NCBI RefSeq assembly: GCF_011762185.1
Contig: NZ_JAASQJ010000001.1
Coordinates: 1-64,000, forward strand
Direction: 5' to 3'
DNA from: Dyadobacter arcticus
GTDB lineage: Bacteria > Bacteroidota > Bacteroidia > Cytophagales > Spirosomataceae
Length of the DNA stretch: 64,000 nt
Under the pieces are notes generated by a model. The model was not told the origin of the DNA and made no database searches. It was given only the letters and a program-made list of their open reading frames with translations. Shown here piece by piece: positions 46,370 through 55,979 of this stretch (positions are counted from its first letter, which is position 1; each line of letters begins with the position of its first letter). A program made the translations under genes and the position numbers.

Positions 46370-46915
46370 ATGACCTACCTTCATTTCAAGGCCCTCCATA
46401 TCATTTTTGTTGTCAGCTGGTTTGCAGGGCTGTTTTACATGCCAAGACTTTTTGTATATCATACGGAAGCAAATGATAAGTCGGCTCTTGAAAAAGAAAT
46501 CCTTTTCGCGCAGTTTACCAAGATGGAAAAACTGCTTTGGAATGCAATCATGACGCCCGCCTGCTGGCTTGCGCTTTTGTGCGGAACAGCGATGCTGTAC
46601 ATTAATCCCGCCTTGCTGGATCAGGATTGGATGAAGCTAAAATTGCTTTTTGTACTCGGCTTGCTTGGTTACCATTCGTTTACCCGCAAAATTTTGCTCG
46701 AATTACGCGCCGGAAAATTCCGGTATACCTCATTTCAACTGAGGCTTTTCAATGAGATTGCGACCATATTTCTGTTCTCCATTGTATTTCTGGTGGTTTT
46801 GAAGAATACGGTTGATTGGCTCTGGGGAGTTTTAGGACTGACTACCTTTGCGATTCTGATCATGACCGCAGTAAGAATTGTAAGATCAATGCGCAAAAAA
46901 AATAAAAAGGATTAG
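46370..46915 (+). CDS. hemJ: HemJ-like protoporphyrinogen IX oxidase
   Basis: An inner-membrane heme-biosynthesis enzyme converting protoporphyrinogen IX to protoporphyrin IX. The start MTYLHFKALHIIFVVSWFAGLFYMPRLFVYH carries the conserved His10 and the R/LFVYH motif, then about four hydrophobic helices. At 181 aa it matches the family's usual length. ATG 46370 is chosen; an in-frame ATG at 46331 would add 13 non-conserved residues. Divergent from the msrA gene. The short form of the CopD-like family is known to act in heme synthesis. Confidence 0.85.
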   Translation: MTYLHFKALHIIFVVSWFAGLFYMPRLFVYHTEANDKSALEKEILFAQFTKMEKLLWNAIMTPACWLALLCGTAMLYINPALLDQDWMKLKLLFVLGLLGYHSFTRKILLELRAGKFRYTSFQLRLFNEIATIFLFSIVFLVVLKNTVDWLWGVLGLTTFAILIMTAVRIVRSMRKKNKKD

Positions 46916-47331
46916 CACAATTATAACCAGACAACCCCAACTGATTGGATTCGCTGCAAACAACTAGTTCTAATCGGCGTCATAACATTTTTACTTGTAA
47001 TCCATTGTAAATCAATACTTACCAATATTTTTTGTACTCTGAAAATAGCGAACTGTAACTATCTAATAAAATTTAGTTCTACTTGTTTTTACTGTATTTA
47101 ATACCGAAGTTTAGTTAACAGAGTGCACCTTTTCAAAGGGAGCTTTGTCAGCCATACTCTTCAATATTTAATATACCTCTCCAATCATTTTTTGTGTTAA
47201 TCCGGCTCCGGGAATGGGGTCGAAAGAAATCCTATGTTTTAAGAATTGCAACGTCCTCTTTCATAAAAATACCCTATGTTCTTCATGAACTTAGCGATCC
47301 AATGTTTTTACAACCTAACTATTATTTTTTT
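46916..47331. other. 416-nt intergenic region upstream of the M4 protease
   Basis: I see no gene or tRNA here. It is AT-rich, with several T-runs and weak promoter-like TATTTTTTG (~47026-47035). The protease frame is open back to 47194 but lacks a signal peptide there, so this part is probably untranslated leader. Confidence 0.5.
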
Positions 47332-50300
47332 ATGATTAAAAACTCTACGAATTCGATCCGCCGGATCCGTTTTGCATGCTTATTTATTGCTTTGACGACC
47401 CAGGCGTCCTTTGGCCAGCTCATGAATGAACGGCAGAAAAAGATGCGCATTAACCTCGAGACTGATTTGAATGTGAAATCGTTTCAATTGAGCGAGCAGT
47501 TGAAAACCCCTTCCTTCATTACTTTCAAAAGCGAATCACCCTATAAAAAAGAAGGTGCAAAAGAGCTGATCAAACACTACTATACGCTTACTGACGGGGA
47601 TGAACTGAAACTTCATGCCAATACCGACCTGCCCAACGGACTAACGGTGGAACGCTACAAGCAGTTTCACAAGGGAATTAAAGTGGAACACGGGGCATAC
47701 ATTGTGACTTCCCGTGATTCAAAGATTTTTTCCATTAATGCGGAGTCTTTTGACATTCCCGCGGATTTCTCGATCAAACCGACAATAACCTCAAATCAGG
47801 CAAAGGAAAGTGCTTTAAATTTTATAAACGCCAAAACTTACGCCTGGCAGTCGCTTGTAGAGGAAAAGAAGAAGGTGAAAGACAGACCGGCAGTGGTTCA
47901 AAATCTGGATAATTTAATCGCCGAATACACGCCGAAAGGGGAACTGGTTATTGCGAAGGCGCTTTACAAAGGAGGAGGCGCAAAGCTTGCGTACAAGTTT
48001 GATATTTATGCGAGTGAACCTTTGAGCCGGACATTGATTTATGTCGATGCCAAATCTGCGGAAATACTGCTGATCGATCCTGTGATCAAACATGCAAATG
48101 ACAACAAAACTGCATCGGCAAATAACGATAAGGTTTTGGTTGCACCGCCTATTAAAGCACCGAAGTTGATTGTTCCGAAGACGCTCAAATTTCACTCACC
48201 ATTCCGCACAGCATCCTCAGCGGGCACTGGTTTAACGAGATATGCGGGTACCCGGAACATTTTCACCACAAAAGTTACCGTTCCTATTGGTGGAACCCCA
48301 GACCCTAATAATCCGCTAGCCCTCCTGTCATTCAGCGGCGCGACGCCAAGAGTACCCATAATACCAGTCGTGGCCAGTCAGGACGTGTACATTCTGAAAG
48401 ATGATACACGTGGAGGAGGAGTAGAAACGTATGATTTGAACGGGATAGGAGGTCTGCCGATTTCAGTGCCAGGTTTGCAATCAACCGGCCTGGCTTTTGT
48501 GGACAAGGATAACAATTGGAAAAATGAAAATCCGTTTCCGGCAACGAACGAGGATCTTTTGCGTGCCCCCGTACCACCTGCCGGTGCCGGTGTCGACGAA
48601 GCATTAAACGACGACATGGCTGTAGATGCGCATTGGGGTGCCGAAATGGTTTATGATTATTGGAAAGTCCGCCATGGAAGGCTTAGTTATGACAACAATA
48701 ATGCTGCGATCAAAAGCTATGTACATTATGGAGTTGCTTATGACAATGCCTTCTGGAATGGCAGTGTGATGACTTATGGAGACGGCAGCGGAACGGCGGC
48801 CGGCGGCTTCAAACCATTGGTTTCGTTAGATGTTTGTGCGCACGAGATTGGTCATGGTGTTTGTACTTTCACCTCCGATTTGGTTTACCAGGGCGAATCA
48901 GGCGCGATGAATGAAGGGTTGAGTGATATCTGGGCAGCTGCAATCGAAAATTACGTAAAAGGTTTGAGCCTTTCAGGGCTTCCGGGTACTTACAACCCTT
49001 TTCAGATCGGGGAGCAGATCGCTCCCGACGGGGTCGGTTTGAGACGAATGGACAACCCGAAAGCTTATAGCAATCCGGATACCTATGGCGGCGATAACTG
49101 GGCAGATCCAAATTGTACACCAACATTGCTGAATGACCAATGCGGGGTACATAACAATAGTGGGGTACTCAATAAATGGTTCTACTTTCTTGTAAACGGT
49201 CCGAACAAGACGACTGGCACGGCACCAAATGCTTTTACGGATGACGGACAAAATGATTTAAGTGAAAATTACGGGACCTTGCCAGGATTTAACCCGCTTG
49301 GATTTGAAAAATCAGAAAAAATCACTTATCTGATGGAAATGATGCTTACGCCGAATGCAACATTTGCTGATGCACGTGTGGCGTCGATCAATGCGGCAGT
49401 TGCTCTGTACGGAGCCTGCTCTCAGGAGGAAATAACTGTGACGGATTCATGGTTTGCTGTCAATGTAGGCGATGCATTTGGAAGCTGTACTGCACCATTG
49501 CTATCGGCGAAAAGTACGGTAACCCAAGTAAGCGAATATGCGAACGGAGCTTGTGACCGGTTTAATGAATATCTGGTCACTACCAATCTTACTGCCGTTC
49601 AGGGAACTGCGGTTACAGTTAATTTCACAGGATCCGGATCTCTTTCAACGGCTGAATATCAGCTTATTCCTTCTTCGGTCACCTACAATGCGGGCGAAAA
49701 AGGGGTGAAAACAATCTTGGTAAGGATTTATGATGATGCTTCGGTCGAAGGAAATGAAACGCTGACGATCACAGCTCAAAGTACTTTCAGTTCATTTGAA
49801 TCACAGCTGCCAATTACTATCATTGACGACGATACCAATCCGGTTTTTGGAACTTCTGTGCAATTGCTGAACGAAAATTTTGAAGGAGCCCTGGAAGCCG
49901 ATATGCTTCCTGCGGGCTGGGATAAGATTGACAAAATATCGCCTTCTGAAGTAAGCTGGAAAGTGCTTCCTGCGCCAGCTGTGAGTATTTTGCAATGGAC
50001 CACGAAAAGAGCTGTGATAGAAAATCCGCTTTTGCCAGGCCAGGCTACTTACAGTCCGATTGCGACGGCAGCGCAGACTATTTTACGTACAAAGCAGATT
50101 AATGCGCTGGGATTGAAGCAGATAAAAGTATCATTTACTTATAGCGCCGGCGGAGAGCCCGCATGTGATCCTGCTTGTGATTATGCCGAACTGGTGTATT
50201 CCTACGACGGGCAGAATTTTTCGACTTTTGCGCCTGATGTGCTGGCTCCTTTGTTTTTGCAGCCAACGGATCAGAATGTGACCGTTAACTTACCTGCGTC

Positions 50301-51423
50301 TTTAAATGGAAAACAATTCTATCTCGGATTTTTGTGGAATAACGATGAAAACGTTGGCCTGCTGGGCAGTGTTACCATCGACAATGTGGTTGTATCAGCA
50401 TCCGGCAGAAGCATTGAAGGGGAGCTGAATGCTTCTGTCATCGAGAAGGTGCTACCTGCTACTGGCAAACCCGTTTATTTTTACAGCACCAGCGACGGCC
50501 AGCTGATCGCCAGCATTGATAACGCCAGTGCCGATCTGGGCTGTGTGACTGCAACCGTTACTCAGGCAGAAGGTATGGGAGGTATTAATTTTAAAGAAGG
50601 ACATCGCTCCCAAAAGGTAATCCAGATTACACCTAGTTCGAATCCAACCGCAACTTACAGACTGTCACTTTATTACAAAACAGCCGAAGTATCGACGGGA
50701 TATGGTGTAGGTCCTACTGCTCTTAAAGTTGCAAAGACCAATGCTACCAATGTGAACGAGCTCAGTTCGGAAAATGGAACCATAAAATCACCGGTTGTTG
50801 AAAACCACGCTCCCGATGGTTATTATAAATACTCTGTTGATTTCGCAGGCTTTTCCAAGTTTTTCCTTGCCGAGGGTGTTGAATCAGGCCTCCCGGTAAC
50901 ATTAGTATCTTTCAAAGTGGAAGAAAATGAAAACACGGCTTCGCTAAAATGGAAAACCAGCGCAGAGGAAAACAGCAGTCATTTCGGAATTGAGCGCTCG
51001 GCCGATGCGGTGCGTTTTACGGAGATAGGTGTGGTGAAGTCAATAGGTAATTCAGCTGGTGATCAGCAGTACAGCTTTGTAGACAAGTTGCCATTGGCCG
51101 GGCAAAACTATTACAGGCTTAAAATGACGGATGCGGACGGCACATTTGCTTATTCAAAAATTGAATCGGCAGACTTTAATTCTGATAGACAGTTTCAGAT
51201 CTACCCCAACCCGGTAAGTGATAAACTGACCATCAGATTTGATGAAAAACGGAAGGTATCGATGCGTCTGGTGAATGCTGCCGGCCAGATCGTCAAGAAA
51301 AAAGCGTTGACCGGCGATTCATACAATTGGGATGTAAGTGACTTGTCAGAAGGCGTTTATCTGATCGAGATCGTTTCAGATAAGGGTTTGAAAGAAACTC
51401 GGAAAGTTGTAATTAAGAAATAG
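47332..51423 (+). CDS. secreted thermolysin-type (M4) metalloprotease with T9SS C-terminal domain
   Basis: A 1363-residue secreted zinc protease. The signal peptide is MIKNSTNSIRRIRFACLFIA... ending at FGQ. A propeptide (FTP-like, ~90-145) follows, then an M4 catalytic region (~300-725) with HEIGH at 504-508 and the third zinc ligand E528 in NEGLSD, spaced exactly as in thermolysin (+24 from the first His). Downstream come a Calx-beta-like repeat (~735-835), a jelly-roll anchor-type domain (~845-1025), a fibronectin-like region (~1190-1280), and the T9SS type A sorting domain (~1287-1363; IYPNPVSDKLTIRF, LSEGVYLIEI). The protein is therefore exported by type IX secretion to the surface or medium, where it may feed on proteins. 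An earlier in-frame start at 47194 lacks a signal peptide. Confidence 0.93.
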   Translation: MIKNSTNSIRRIRFACLFIALTTQASFGQLMNERQKKMRINLETDLNVKSFQLSEQLKTPSFITFKSESPYKKEGAKELIKHYYTLTDGDELKLHANTDLPNGLTVERYKQFHKGIKVEHGAYIVTSRDSKIFSINAESFDIPADFSIKPTITSNQAKESALNFINAKTYAWQSLVEEKKKVKDRPAVVQNLDNLIAEYTPKGELVIAKALYKGGGAKLAYKFDIYASEPLSRTLIYVDAKSAEILLIDPVIKHANDNKTASANNDKVLVAPPIKAPKLIVPKTLKFHSPFRTASSAGTGLTRYAGTRNIFTTKVTVPIGGTPDPNNPLALLSFSGATPRVPIIPVVASQDVYILKDDTRGGGVETYDLNGIGGLPISVPGLQSTGLAFVDKDNNWKNENPFPATNEDLLRAPVPPAGAGVDEALNDDMAVDAHWGAEMVYDYWKVRHGRLSYDNNNAAIKSYVHYGVAYDNAFWNGSVMTYGDGSGTAAGGFKPLVSLDVCAHEIGHGVCTFTSDLVYQGESGAMNEGLSDIWAAAIENYVKGLSLSGLPGTYNPFQIGEQIAPDGVGLRRMDNPKAYSNPDTYGGDNWADPNCTPTLLNDQCGVHNNSGVLNKWFYFLVNGPNKTTGTAPNAFTDDGQNDLSENYGTLPGFNPLGFEKSEKITYLMEMMLTPNATFADARVASINAAVALYGACSQEEITVTDSWFAVNVGDAFGSCTAPLLSAKSTVTQVSEYANGACDRFNEYLVTTNLTAVQGTAVTVNFTGSGSLSTAEYQLIPSSVTYNAGEKGVKTILVRIYDDASVEGNETLTITAQSTFSSFESQLPITIIDDDTNPVFGTSVQLLNENFEGALEADMLPAGWDKIDKISPSEVSWKVLPAPAVSILQWTTKRAVIENPLLPGQATYSPIATAAQTILRTKQINALGLKQIKVSFTYSAGGEPACDPACDYAELVYSYDGQNFSTFAPDVLAPLFLQPTDQNVTVNLPASLNGKQFYLGFLWNNDENVGLLGSVTIDNVVVSASGRSIEGELNASVIEKVLPATGKPVYFYSTSDGQLIASIDNASADLGCVTATVTQAEGMGGINFKEGHRSQKVIQITPSSNPTATYRLSLYYKTAEVSTGYGVGPTALKVAKTNATNVNELSSENGTIKSPVVENHAPDGYYKYSVDFAGFSKFFLAEGVESGLPVTLVSFKVEENENTASLKWKTSAEENSSHFGIERSADAVRFTEIGVVKSIGNSAGDQQYSFVDKLPLAGQNYYRLKMTDADGTFAYSKIESADFNSDRQFQIYPNPVSDKLTIRFDEKRKVSMRLVNAAGQIVKKKALTGDSYNWDVSDLSEGVYLIEIVSDKGLKETRKVVIKK

Positions 51424-51442
51424 TATCCTATTATTGAAGGTT

Positions 51443-51482
51443 AAAAAAACCCCCGGGGCAATCTGATTGCCTGGGGGTTTTG
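51443..51482 (+). terminator. intrinsic terminator after the protease
   Basis: AAAACCCCCGGGGCAAT and ATTGCCTGGGGGTTTT arms with a 3-4-nt loop, one mismatch/bulge, ending in a T-run; 20 nt after the stop codon. Confidence 0.85.
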
Positions 51483-51637
51483 ATTTTGGATTACTCAGAA
51501 TAACAGCATACTCACTTAGTTTACATTGCAACTGGCAATCTGCAAGTGGGAGGCTTCTGGAAGCATGCTTAGCTTCGTCGTTGAAGTCGAGTCTGTCATT
51601 ACCCGGCAACATTATGTAACTTATTGTAAATTAGATT

Positions 51638-51657
51638 ATTACGTAAATTTACGTAAT
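51638..51657. promoter_or_regulatory. perfect 20-bp palindrome with two TTACGTAA sites
   Basis: ATTACGTAAATTTACGTAAT is exactly self-complementary and contains two TTACGTAA octamers 10 bp apart. It lies 75 nt upstream of the acyltransferase ATG. Further related half-sites (ATTATGTAAC, ATTGTAAAT) lie just before it. Confidence 0.6.
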
Positions 51658-51731
51658 GAGAAAGCGTAGAATTGCTCTAAGAATTGCCCTGTAAAGGAAT
51701 GTAATTTGTAAAATCCAACAATCCTCAAAAT

Positions 51732-52946
51732 ATGAAAACGACCGGATACATTTCCAACCTCACTCCCTTGCGCGGAATCGCCGCAATGCTTACTGTAATT
51801 TTCCATGTTGATCTGATGCTTGGTTTAGGCGGCAATTCGCTGGTAAAGACCGCCGATTCGCTCTTCCTTTCGAGAATGTACCTGATGGTCGATTTCTTTT
51901 TTATTCTAAGCGGCTTTGTGATGTGCCACGTATATGGCAAGTGGTTCCGGGATTCGGTCAGTGCGTCGGAATTCAGGAGGTTTACCATTGCGCGGTTTGC
52001 CAGGATTTACCCCTTGCATTTGTTATCGCTGCTTTCCATGGTCGTAATTTTGACTGTGGCCGGATACGCAGGTGTTCCTAAACATTTCATTTTTGAGCCC
52101 AACAATAACGTTTGGTCGTTTATCAGCAATCTGTTGCTCATCCAGGCAATGAACGTGCACGACTGGTTTACCTGGACACATGCGGCCTGGTCAATTTCTG
52201 TGGAATGGTGGATGTATATGCTATTTCCGTTTCTGGTGAGGCCGTTTGTAAATATGGGCTGGGCAGGTCGTATTGCAGTTGTAGCGTTTTCATATGCAGG
52301 CTACTTACTGCTCACATTCGTGATTTTGAGAAACGCGCCAGCTCCGGCTGCACTGCCGTTTTTCACGGCCGATCCGCTGAACAATACCATCAATGCTTGT
52401 GTTCAATATAGTTTTTTGCGTTGCCTTAGCGGCTTTATGCTAGGTATGATCGCAAACCAGGTGTATAAAGAGGATTGGGGTAAGGGATTGTTGGCCAATG
52501 GATATGTGTTCCTGGCATTAACAGCAGGAATGCTGGTTTGCATGCATTTCGCAACATATGACTTCATTACTGTTAGCTTTTTACCATTTATGCTGTTATC
52601 GGCGGCTTATGGCAGTCCAAAAATGAATTCTTTTTTTGGCACAAAAGCGTTACAGCGTCTGGGAGACCTTTCTTTTTCAATTTATTTAATGCACCAGCCG
52701 CTTATGCTGATCATTATCAAAGCTTACTCTTACTATCAAAACAAAACCGAAGGAATCTACGGCCCACCGCCCGTTCCAAGCATATTACCGGCCTGGATAA
52801 TTTGCATCGCCTTTATTTTGCTAACTCTTATCGTTTGTTCCGTGACTTATCGTTTTGTAGAAGTCCCCGCCAGAAATTACCTGAATCACAAGTTTGGGGG
52901 AAGGAAGAAAGAATATGAGGCTGCGGTTGCGGGGAGTGTTGGTTAG
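51732..52946 (+). CDS. acyltransferase 3 (OafA/YrhL) membrane protein
   Basis: A 404-residue inner-membrane acyltransferase with about ten hydrophobic helices. The start MKTTGYISNLTPLRGIAAMLTVIFHVDLMLG carries the LRGIAAxxV and catalytic-type FHV motif (H25), and a second polar motif (WSISVEWWMYMLFPFL) follows. It adds O-acyl groups to sugars, such as surface polysaccharide or peptidoglycan. No sugar-related neighbour, so the target is unknown. Its upstream has the TTACGTAA palindrome and an isolated position after the protease terminator, indicating its own promoter. Confidence 0.9.
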   Translation: MKTTGYISNLTPLRGIAAMLTVIFHVDLMLGLGGNSLVKTADSLFLSRMYLMVDFFFILSGFVMCHVYGKWFRDSVSASEFRRFTIARFARIYPLHLLSLLSMVVILTVAGYAGVPKHFIFEPNNNVWSFISNLLLIQAMNVHDWFTWTHAAWSISVEWWMYMLFPFLVRPFVNMGWAGRIAVVAFSYAGYLLLTFVILRNAPAPAALPFFTADPLNNTINACVQYSFLRCLSGFMLGMIANQVYKEDWGKGLLANGYVFLALTAGMLVCMHFATYDFITVSFLPFMLLSAAYGSPKMNSFFGTKALQRLGDLSFSIYLMHQPLMLIIIKAYSYYQNKTEGIYGPPPVPSILPAWIICIAFILLTLIVCSVTYRFVEVPARNYLNHKFGGRKKEYEAAVAGSVG

Positions 52947-53013
52947 ACCTCAGGTTTTTATATATCAAGTCCCTACTCATCCATGTTGGATAGGTAGGGA
53001 TTTGACTTTTTAT

Positions 53014-53391
53014 TCAGGATATGCTGGCAACCGTTTTTGGGTCTGCTCCATATTGATTAGGGCCCACATTTCCTTCCTGCGCCATGAGTACGATCAGCCA
53101 GATCGCTCCTAAAATTGGTATCAAAGCAAGGAACATCATAAAGCCGCTCTTGTTGATGTCATGAAGCCTTCTTACTGCAACTGCCAAACCGGGAATGAAT
53201 ACCGCCAAGATGTACAGACCATAAATGGGGCCATACCCTATGCCATCCATTGTGATTCCAAACATATTGTCAAGAAAAATGGCAGCAACCGCGAAAATCA
53301 GATTGAACAATACAAACATCCAATACTCCTGCCTCCTTGCTCTTCCATTGAAGACGGCATATTGCCTGATTACTTTTAGATACCAATCCAT
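53014..53391 (-). CDS. DUF805 membrane protein
   Basis: A 125-residue small inner-membrane protein with three to four helices, of the DUF805 family, recognised by FNGRARRQEYWMFVLFN at the N-terminus and AVRRLHDINKSGFMMFLALIPILG before the last helix. Function unknown; relatives are widespread in Proteobacteria and Bacteroidota. It runs convergent to the acyltransferase gene. Nothing resembling a regulator is coded nearby. Confidence 0.88.
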   Translation of the reverse strand: MDWYLKVIRQYAVFNGRARRQEYWMFVLFNLIFAVAAIFLDNMFGITMDGIGYGPIYGLYILAVFIPGLAVAVRRLHDINKSGFMMFLALIPILGAIWLIVLMAQEGNVGPNQYGADPKTVASIS

Positions 53392-53706
53392 AGTTAGTTG
53401 CTCAAAATGAGAGGGAAAAATGAAAATGATTAGTTAGGATAGCCATTGCCAGGCGATCAGAATCGAATGCTACGCAAGATCGTATTATTTGAAAGTTTTT
53501 GGCGCTAAGTTTCTACTATTTAAGTTAGGAGGGTTCAGGTTATATTGAGCCAAAAGTCCGAAAAGTTTTTCACAAGCTTTCCGGGAAGGATTATAGCTTG
53601 GTTTCAGCTGCCGTCATCTCATTATCTGAAAATCCTTATCAATTGGGTGCCAAAAACTCACGCGGTATCACCAACTTTTCCGGATTCGGATTTTGTCCCG
53701 CAAATC
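53392..53706. other. 315-nt intergenic region upstream of DUF805
   Basis: No gene or RNA structure recognised up to the tRNA terminator. Composition is unremarkable. Confidence 0.5.
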
Positions 53707-53740
53707 AAAAACGCCGTTCCTGATAGCAGGAACAGCGTCT
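53707..53740 (-). terminator. terminator after tRNA-Leu
   Basis: ACGCCGTTCCTG (53711-53722) and CAGGAACAGCGT (53727-53738) form an almost perfect stem with a 4-nt loop, followed on the minus strand by TTTTTGATTTG. It lies 4 nt from the tRNA 3' end. Confidence 0.85.
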
Positions 53741-53742
53741 TG

Positions 53743-53826
53743 TGCCGAAGGCGGGACTCGAACCCGCATGGGGCAACCCCCACACGCCTCTGAAACGTGC
53801 GTGTCTACCAGTTTCACCACTTCGGC
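53743..53826 (-). tRNA. tRNA-Leu (anticodon CAG)
   Basis: The minus strand folds as an 84-nt class II tRNA. The acceptor stem GCCGAAG pairs with CTTCGGC, with discriminator A. The D region is GTGGTGAAACTGGTAGAC, the anticodon stem CACGT/GCGTG encloses loop TTCAGAG (anticodon CAG), a long variable arm is GGGGGTTGCCCC, and the T arm contains GGTTCGAGTCC. CCA is not encoded. CAG reads CUG leucine codons. Confidence 0.95.
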
Positions 53827-53868
53827 ATATGAAATTGGGTTGGCAAAAATAGGAATTTTTTCCAAACT

Positions 53869-53901
53869 AGACTTGGCAAGTTTTTAAAACTTACCAAGTC
53901 T
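53869..53901. repeat. GACTTGGCAAGT-type palindrome (copy 1)
   Basis: AGACTTGGCAAGTTTTT (53869-53885) and AAAACTTACCAAGTCT (53886-53901) are complementary except one base, starting 2 nt beyond the metallo-beta-lactamase stop. It could act as its terminator. Confidence 0.75.
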
Positions 53902-53902
53902 T

Positions 53903-55303
53903 TCAAATTTCGATATTTTCGTAAAGGGCAGGTATATATACATTTTTGAACCCCGCCTTTTCCAGTTTTAGCTTGAAAGAAACCTGCGTTTCGTATTCTC
54001 CGTGAACCAGAAAAACCTTTTTTACTTGTTCAGGAGTTTGGCATGAAAGGAAATCCAGCATTTCATTATAGTCCCCATGCCCTGAAAAAGATTCCATCGA
54101 AGCGACCTTGCACCGGACTTCGAATTGTTCTCCAAAGATATTCACGTGCTTATCGCCGCGTTTCAAAGCGCCGGCTAATGTATTTGCCGAAGCATATCCA
54201 ACGAGCAAAATAGTAGCGGCAGAATTACCAATATTATTTTTAATGTGATGCTTGATTCGCCCGGCCTCTGCCATTCCGGAAGCAGAAATAATAATGCATG
54301 GCTCCTTTTTTTCATTCAGCGCAATGGAATCCTGGACGTCGGAAATATAATGCAGGTACGGAAACGCAAATGCGTCACCATCTTTTTCAATATATTCTAA
54401 TATTTCGGGATTGAAACATTCGTCATGTTCCTTCATAATAGCCGTCGCCCGAATCGCCAATGGACTGTCAATATAAACCGGAATGTGCGGTAGTTTTCCG
54501 GAACTGTACAGCTGATCCAGGGCGTAGATCAATTCCTGTGTACGGTCAATGGCAAAGGCGGGAATAATAAGTTTGCCACGTTTCTGGACACACGTTTCCT
54601 GCACAATTTGTAAGAGATGCGCATGCATATCTCTCTCTTTCTCGTGTAGACGATCGCCATAGGTCGACTCTGAAATGATAAAGTCTGCTTGCGGGAAAGT
54701 GTCTGGCTTTCTTAAAATCCGGTCTTCTGGGCGGCCGATGTCCCCGGTAAATGTTAGCTGGACAGAGCTTCCTTTATCTGGGATGGTTAAATGAACGGCA
54801 GCGCTCCCAAGCAAATGCGCTGCGTCGGTAAAGAGAACCGCAACTTCATTATTATTCCCAACATAAAATGTCTGACCGTATTGGACTGGACTGAAAAGAC
54901 TTAACGCACGTTCCGCATCTTTCGAATTGTAAAGTTCTTCCAGTAAAGGCCGCCCCTGCTTTCGTCGCCTGCGATTGATCCTTTCCAGGTCTTGTTCCTG
55001 GATATGAGCACTGTCCATCAGCATTACGCGGCAAAGATCCGCTGTTGCAGAAGTACAATAGATAGGGCCTTCAAAACCTTGCTTAACGAGTCGGGGAATA
55101 AGTCCGGAATGGTCGATGTGGGCGTGTGAAAGGATGAGATAATCAACTTCGGATGGTTTAAAGCCAAAAGTTTGATTGAATTCATCTGTCTGGATGCCTT
55201 GAAAAAGCCCGCAATCCAGTAATATTTTGGTGCCTTTTTCGGTCGTAATCAAATGCTTGCTTCCGGTAACGGTTCTGGCCGCACCAAAAAAATGTATATG
55301 CAT
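53903..55303 (-). CDS. beta-CASP metallo-beta-lactamase RNase
   Basis: A 466-residue cytosolic metallo-beta-lactamase fold enzyme with a beta-CASP domain. The zinc motif is HAHIDH at 60-65 (with the LILSHAHIDHSG context); other ligands appear in DAAHLLGS and GDIGRPED. The beta-CASP motif-like FAIDRTQELIYAL and C-terminal HVNIFGEQFEVRCKVASMESFSGHGDYNEML with VFLVHGEYE resemble the CPSF73/YSH1-like bacterial RNases. It probably processes or degrades RNA. Downstream lies the palindromic repeat, then tRNA-Leu on the same strand. Confidence 0.92.
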   Translation of the reverse strand: MHIHFFGAARTVTGSKHLITTEKGTKILLDCGLFQGIQTDEFNQTFGFKPSEVDYLILSHAHIDHSGLIPRLVKQGFEGPIYCTSATADLCRVMLMDSAHIQEQDLERINRRRRKQGRPLLEELYNSKDAERALSLFSPVQYGQTFYVGNNNEVAVLFTDAAHLLGSAAVHLTIPDKGSSVQLTFTGDIGRPEDRILRKPDTFPQADFIISESTYGDRLHEKERDMHAHLLQIVQETCVQKRGKLIIPAFAIDRTQELIYALDQLYSSGKLPHIPVYIDSPLAIRATAIMKEHDECFNPEILEYIEKDGDAFAFPYLHYISDVQDSIALNEKKEPCIIISASGMAEAGRIKHHIKNNIGNSAATILLVGYASANTLAGALKRGDKHVNIFGEQFEVRCKVASMESFSGHGDYNEMLDFLSCQTPEQVKKVFLVHGEYETQVSFKLKLEKAGFKNVYIPALYENIEI

Positions 55304-55339
55304 GATCTGAGGTTTAGTGCTTGAGTTAAACTGATTTTA

Positions 55340-55867
55340 CTAAGCTACAACGTAAATAGAATCCAGGTTGCGACCGATTCCATCGTAATCCAAACCATAG
55401 CCAACTACAAATCTATTAGCGATTTCGAATCCTTTGTATCGTATGATTACAGGGGTTTTCAGAGCTTCCGGCTTGTGTAACAACGTCGCTATCTCAACTG
55501 ATTTTGGAGACATTTTGCCAATCTGTTTCAATAGCTGGCTCATCGTTAATCCTGTATCTACAATGTCTTCAATAATGATAACATCCCTGTTTTCCAGGCT
55601 TTTATCTATTCCGAAAATTTCCGTCACACTACCCGCTGACTCTGTCTGAGAATAGGAGGCAAGACGGATAAATGTAATTTCACAGGATAACGGAATTCTC
55701 TTGACCAATTCGCCTGCAAACAAGAAAGCGCCATTCAAAACCACAAGAAACACCGGGCAACTTTCCTTATAATCTTTGCTAATTAGCGCAGCAAGCTCGG
55801 TTATGCGGGTTTCAATGTCTTCTTTTGAGATAAAAGGGACGAATGTTTTGTCAAGTATGTTAATCAT
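55340..55867 (-). CDS. hpt: hypoxanthine phosphoribosyltransferase
   Basis: Purine-salvage enzyme joining hypoxanthine or guanine to PRPP. The PRPP loop is VIIIEDIVDTGLTM, and VFLVVLNGAFLFAGELVKRI and KGFEIANRFVVGYGLDYDG are other landmarks. With the ATG at 55867 (MINILDKTF) it has 175 residues, the usual size. The ATG at 55882 adds five residues. A frame open back to 56077 crosses its own promoter (55930-55937) and is rejected. The gene lies 36 nt upstream of the metallo-beta-lactamase gene on the same strand, so the two may be cotranscribed. Confidence 0.94.
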   Translation of the reverse strand: MINILDKTFVPFISKEDIETRITELAALISKDYKESCPVFLVVLNGAFLFAGELVKRIPLSCEITFIRLASYSQTESAGSVTEIFGIDKSLENRDVIIIEDIVDTGLTMSQLLKQIGKMSPKSVEIATLLHKPEALKTPVIIRYKGFEIANRFVVGYGLDYDGIGRNLDSIYVVA

Positions 55868-55929
55868 TAGTTGAGGTGTCATTTTAATCGAATCAATATT
55901 AACTCTTTTTTCAAAAACCGGGCCGGTGA

Positions 55930-55937
55930 CAAACGTA
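55930..55937 (-). promoter_or_regulatory. -7 promoter element for hpt
   Basis: The minus strand reads TACGTTTG (TAnnTTTG exact) about 48-63 nt before the two candidate starts. A TTTT lies at the -33 position with 18-nt spacing. Confidence 0.5.
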
Positions 55938-55979
55938 AAATAAAAAACCCGCGTTAAAATAGGACATAATACCCCTGCT

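Larger units (their letters stand above)
51424..51731. other. 308-nt intergenic region between protease and acyltransferase
   Basis: It contains the terminator (51443-51482) and, in its second half, an AT-rich cluster of TTACGTAA sites (see separate entry). I see no open frame with coding character. Confidence 0.6.

Noticed and set aside
47194..47331. Upstream 46-residue extension of the M4 protease frame
   Set aside because: No signal peptide begins there; the signal peptide starts at ATG 47332, so the earlier part is leader.
53545..53793. 82-residue open frame including CRRRDSNPHG
   Set aside because: It runs through the tRNA-Leu gene; such peptides are typical false ORFs from tRNA sequence.
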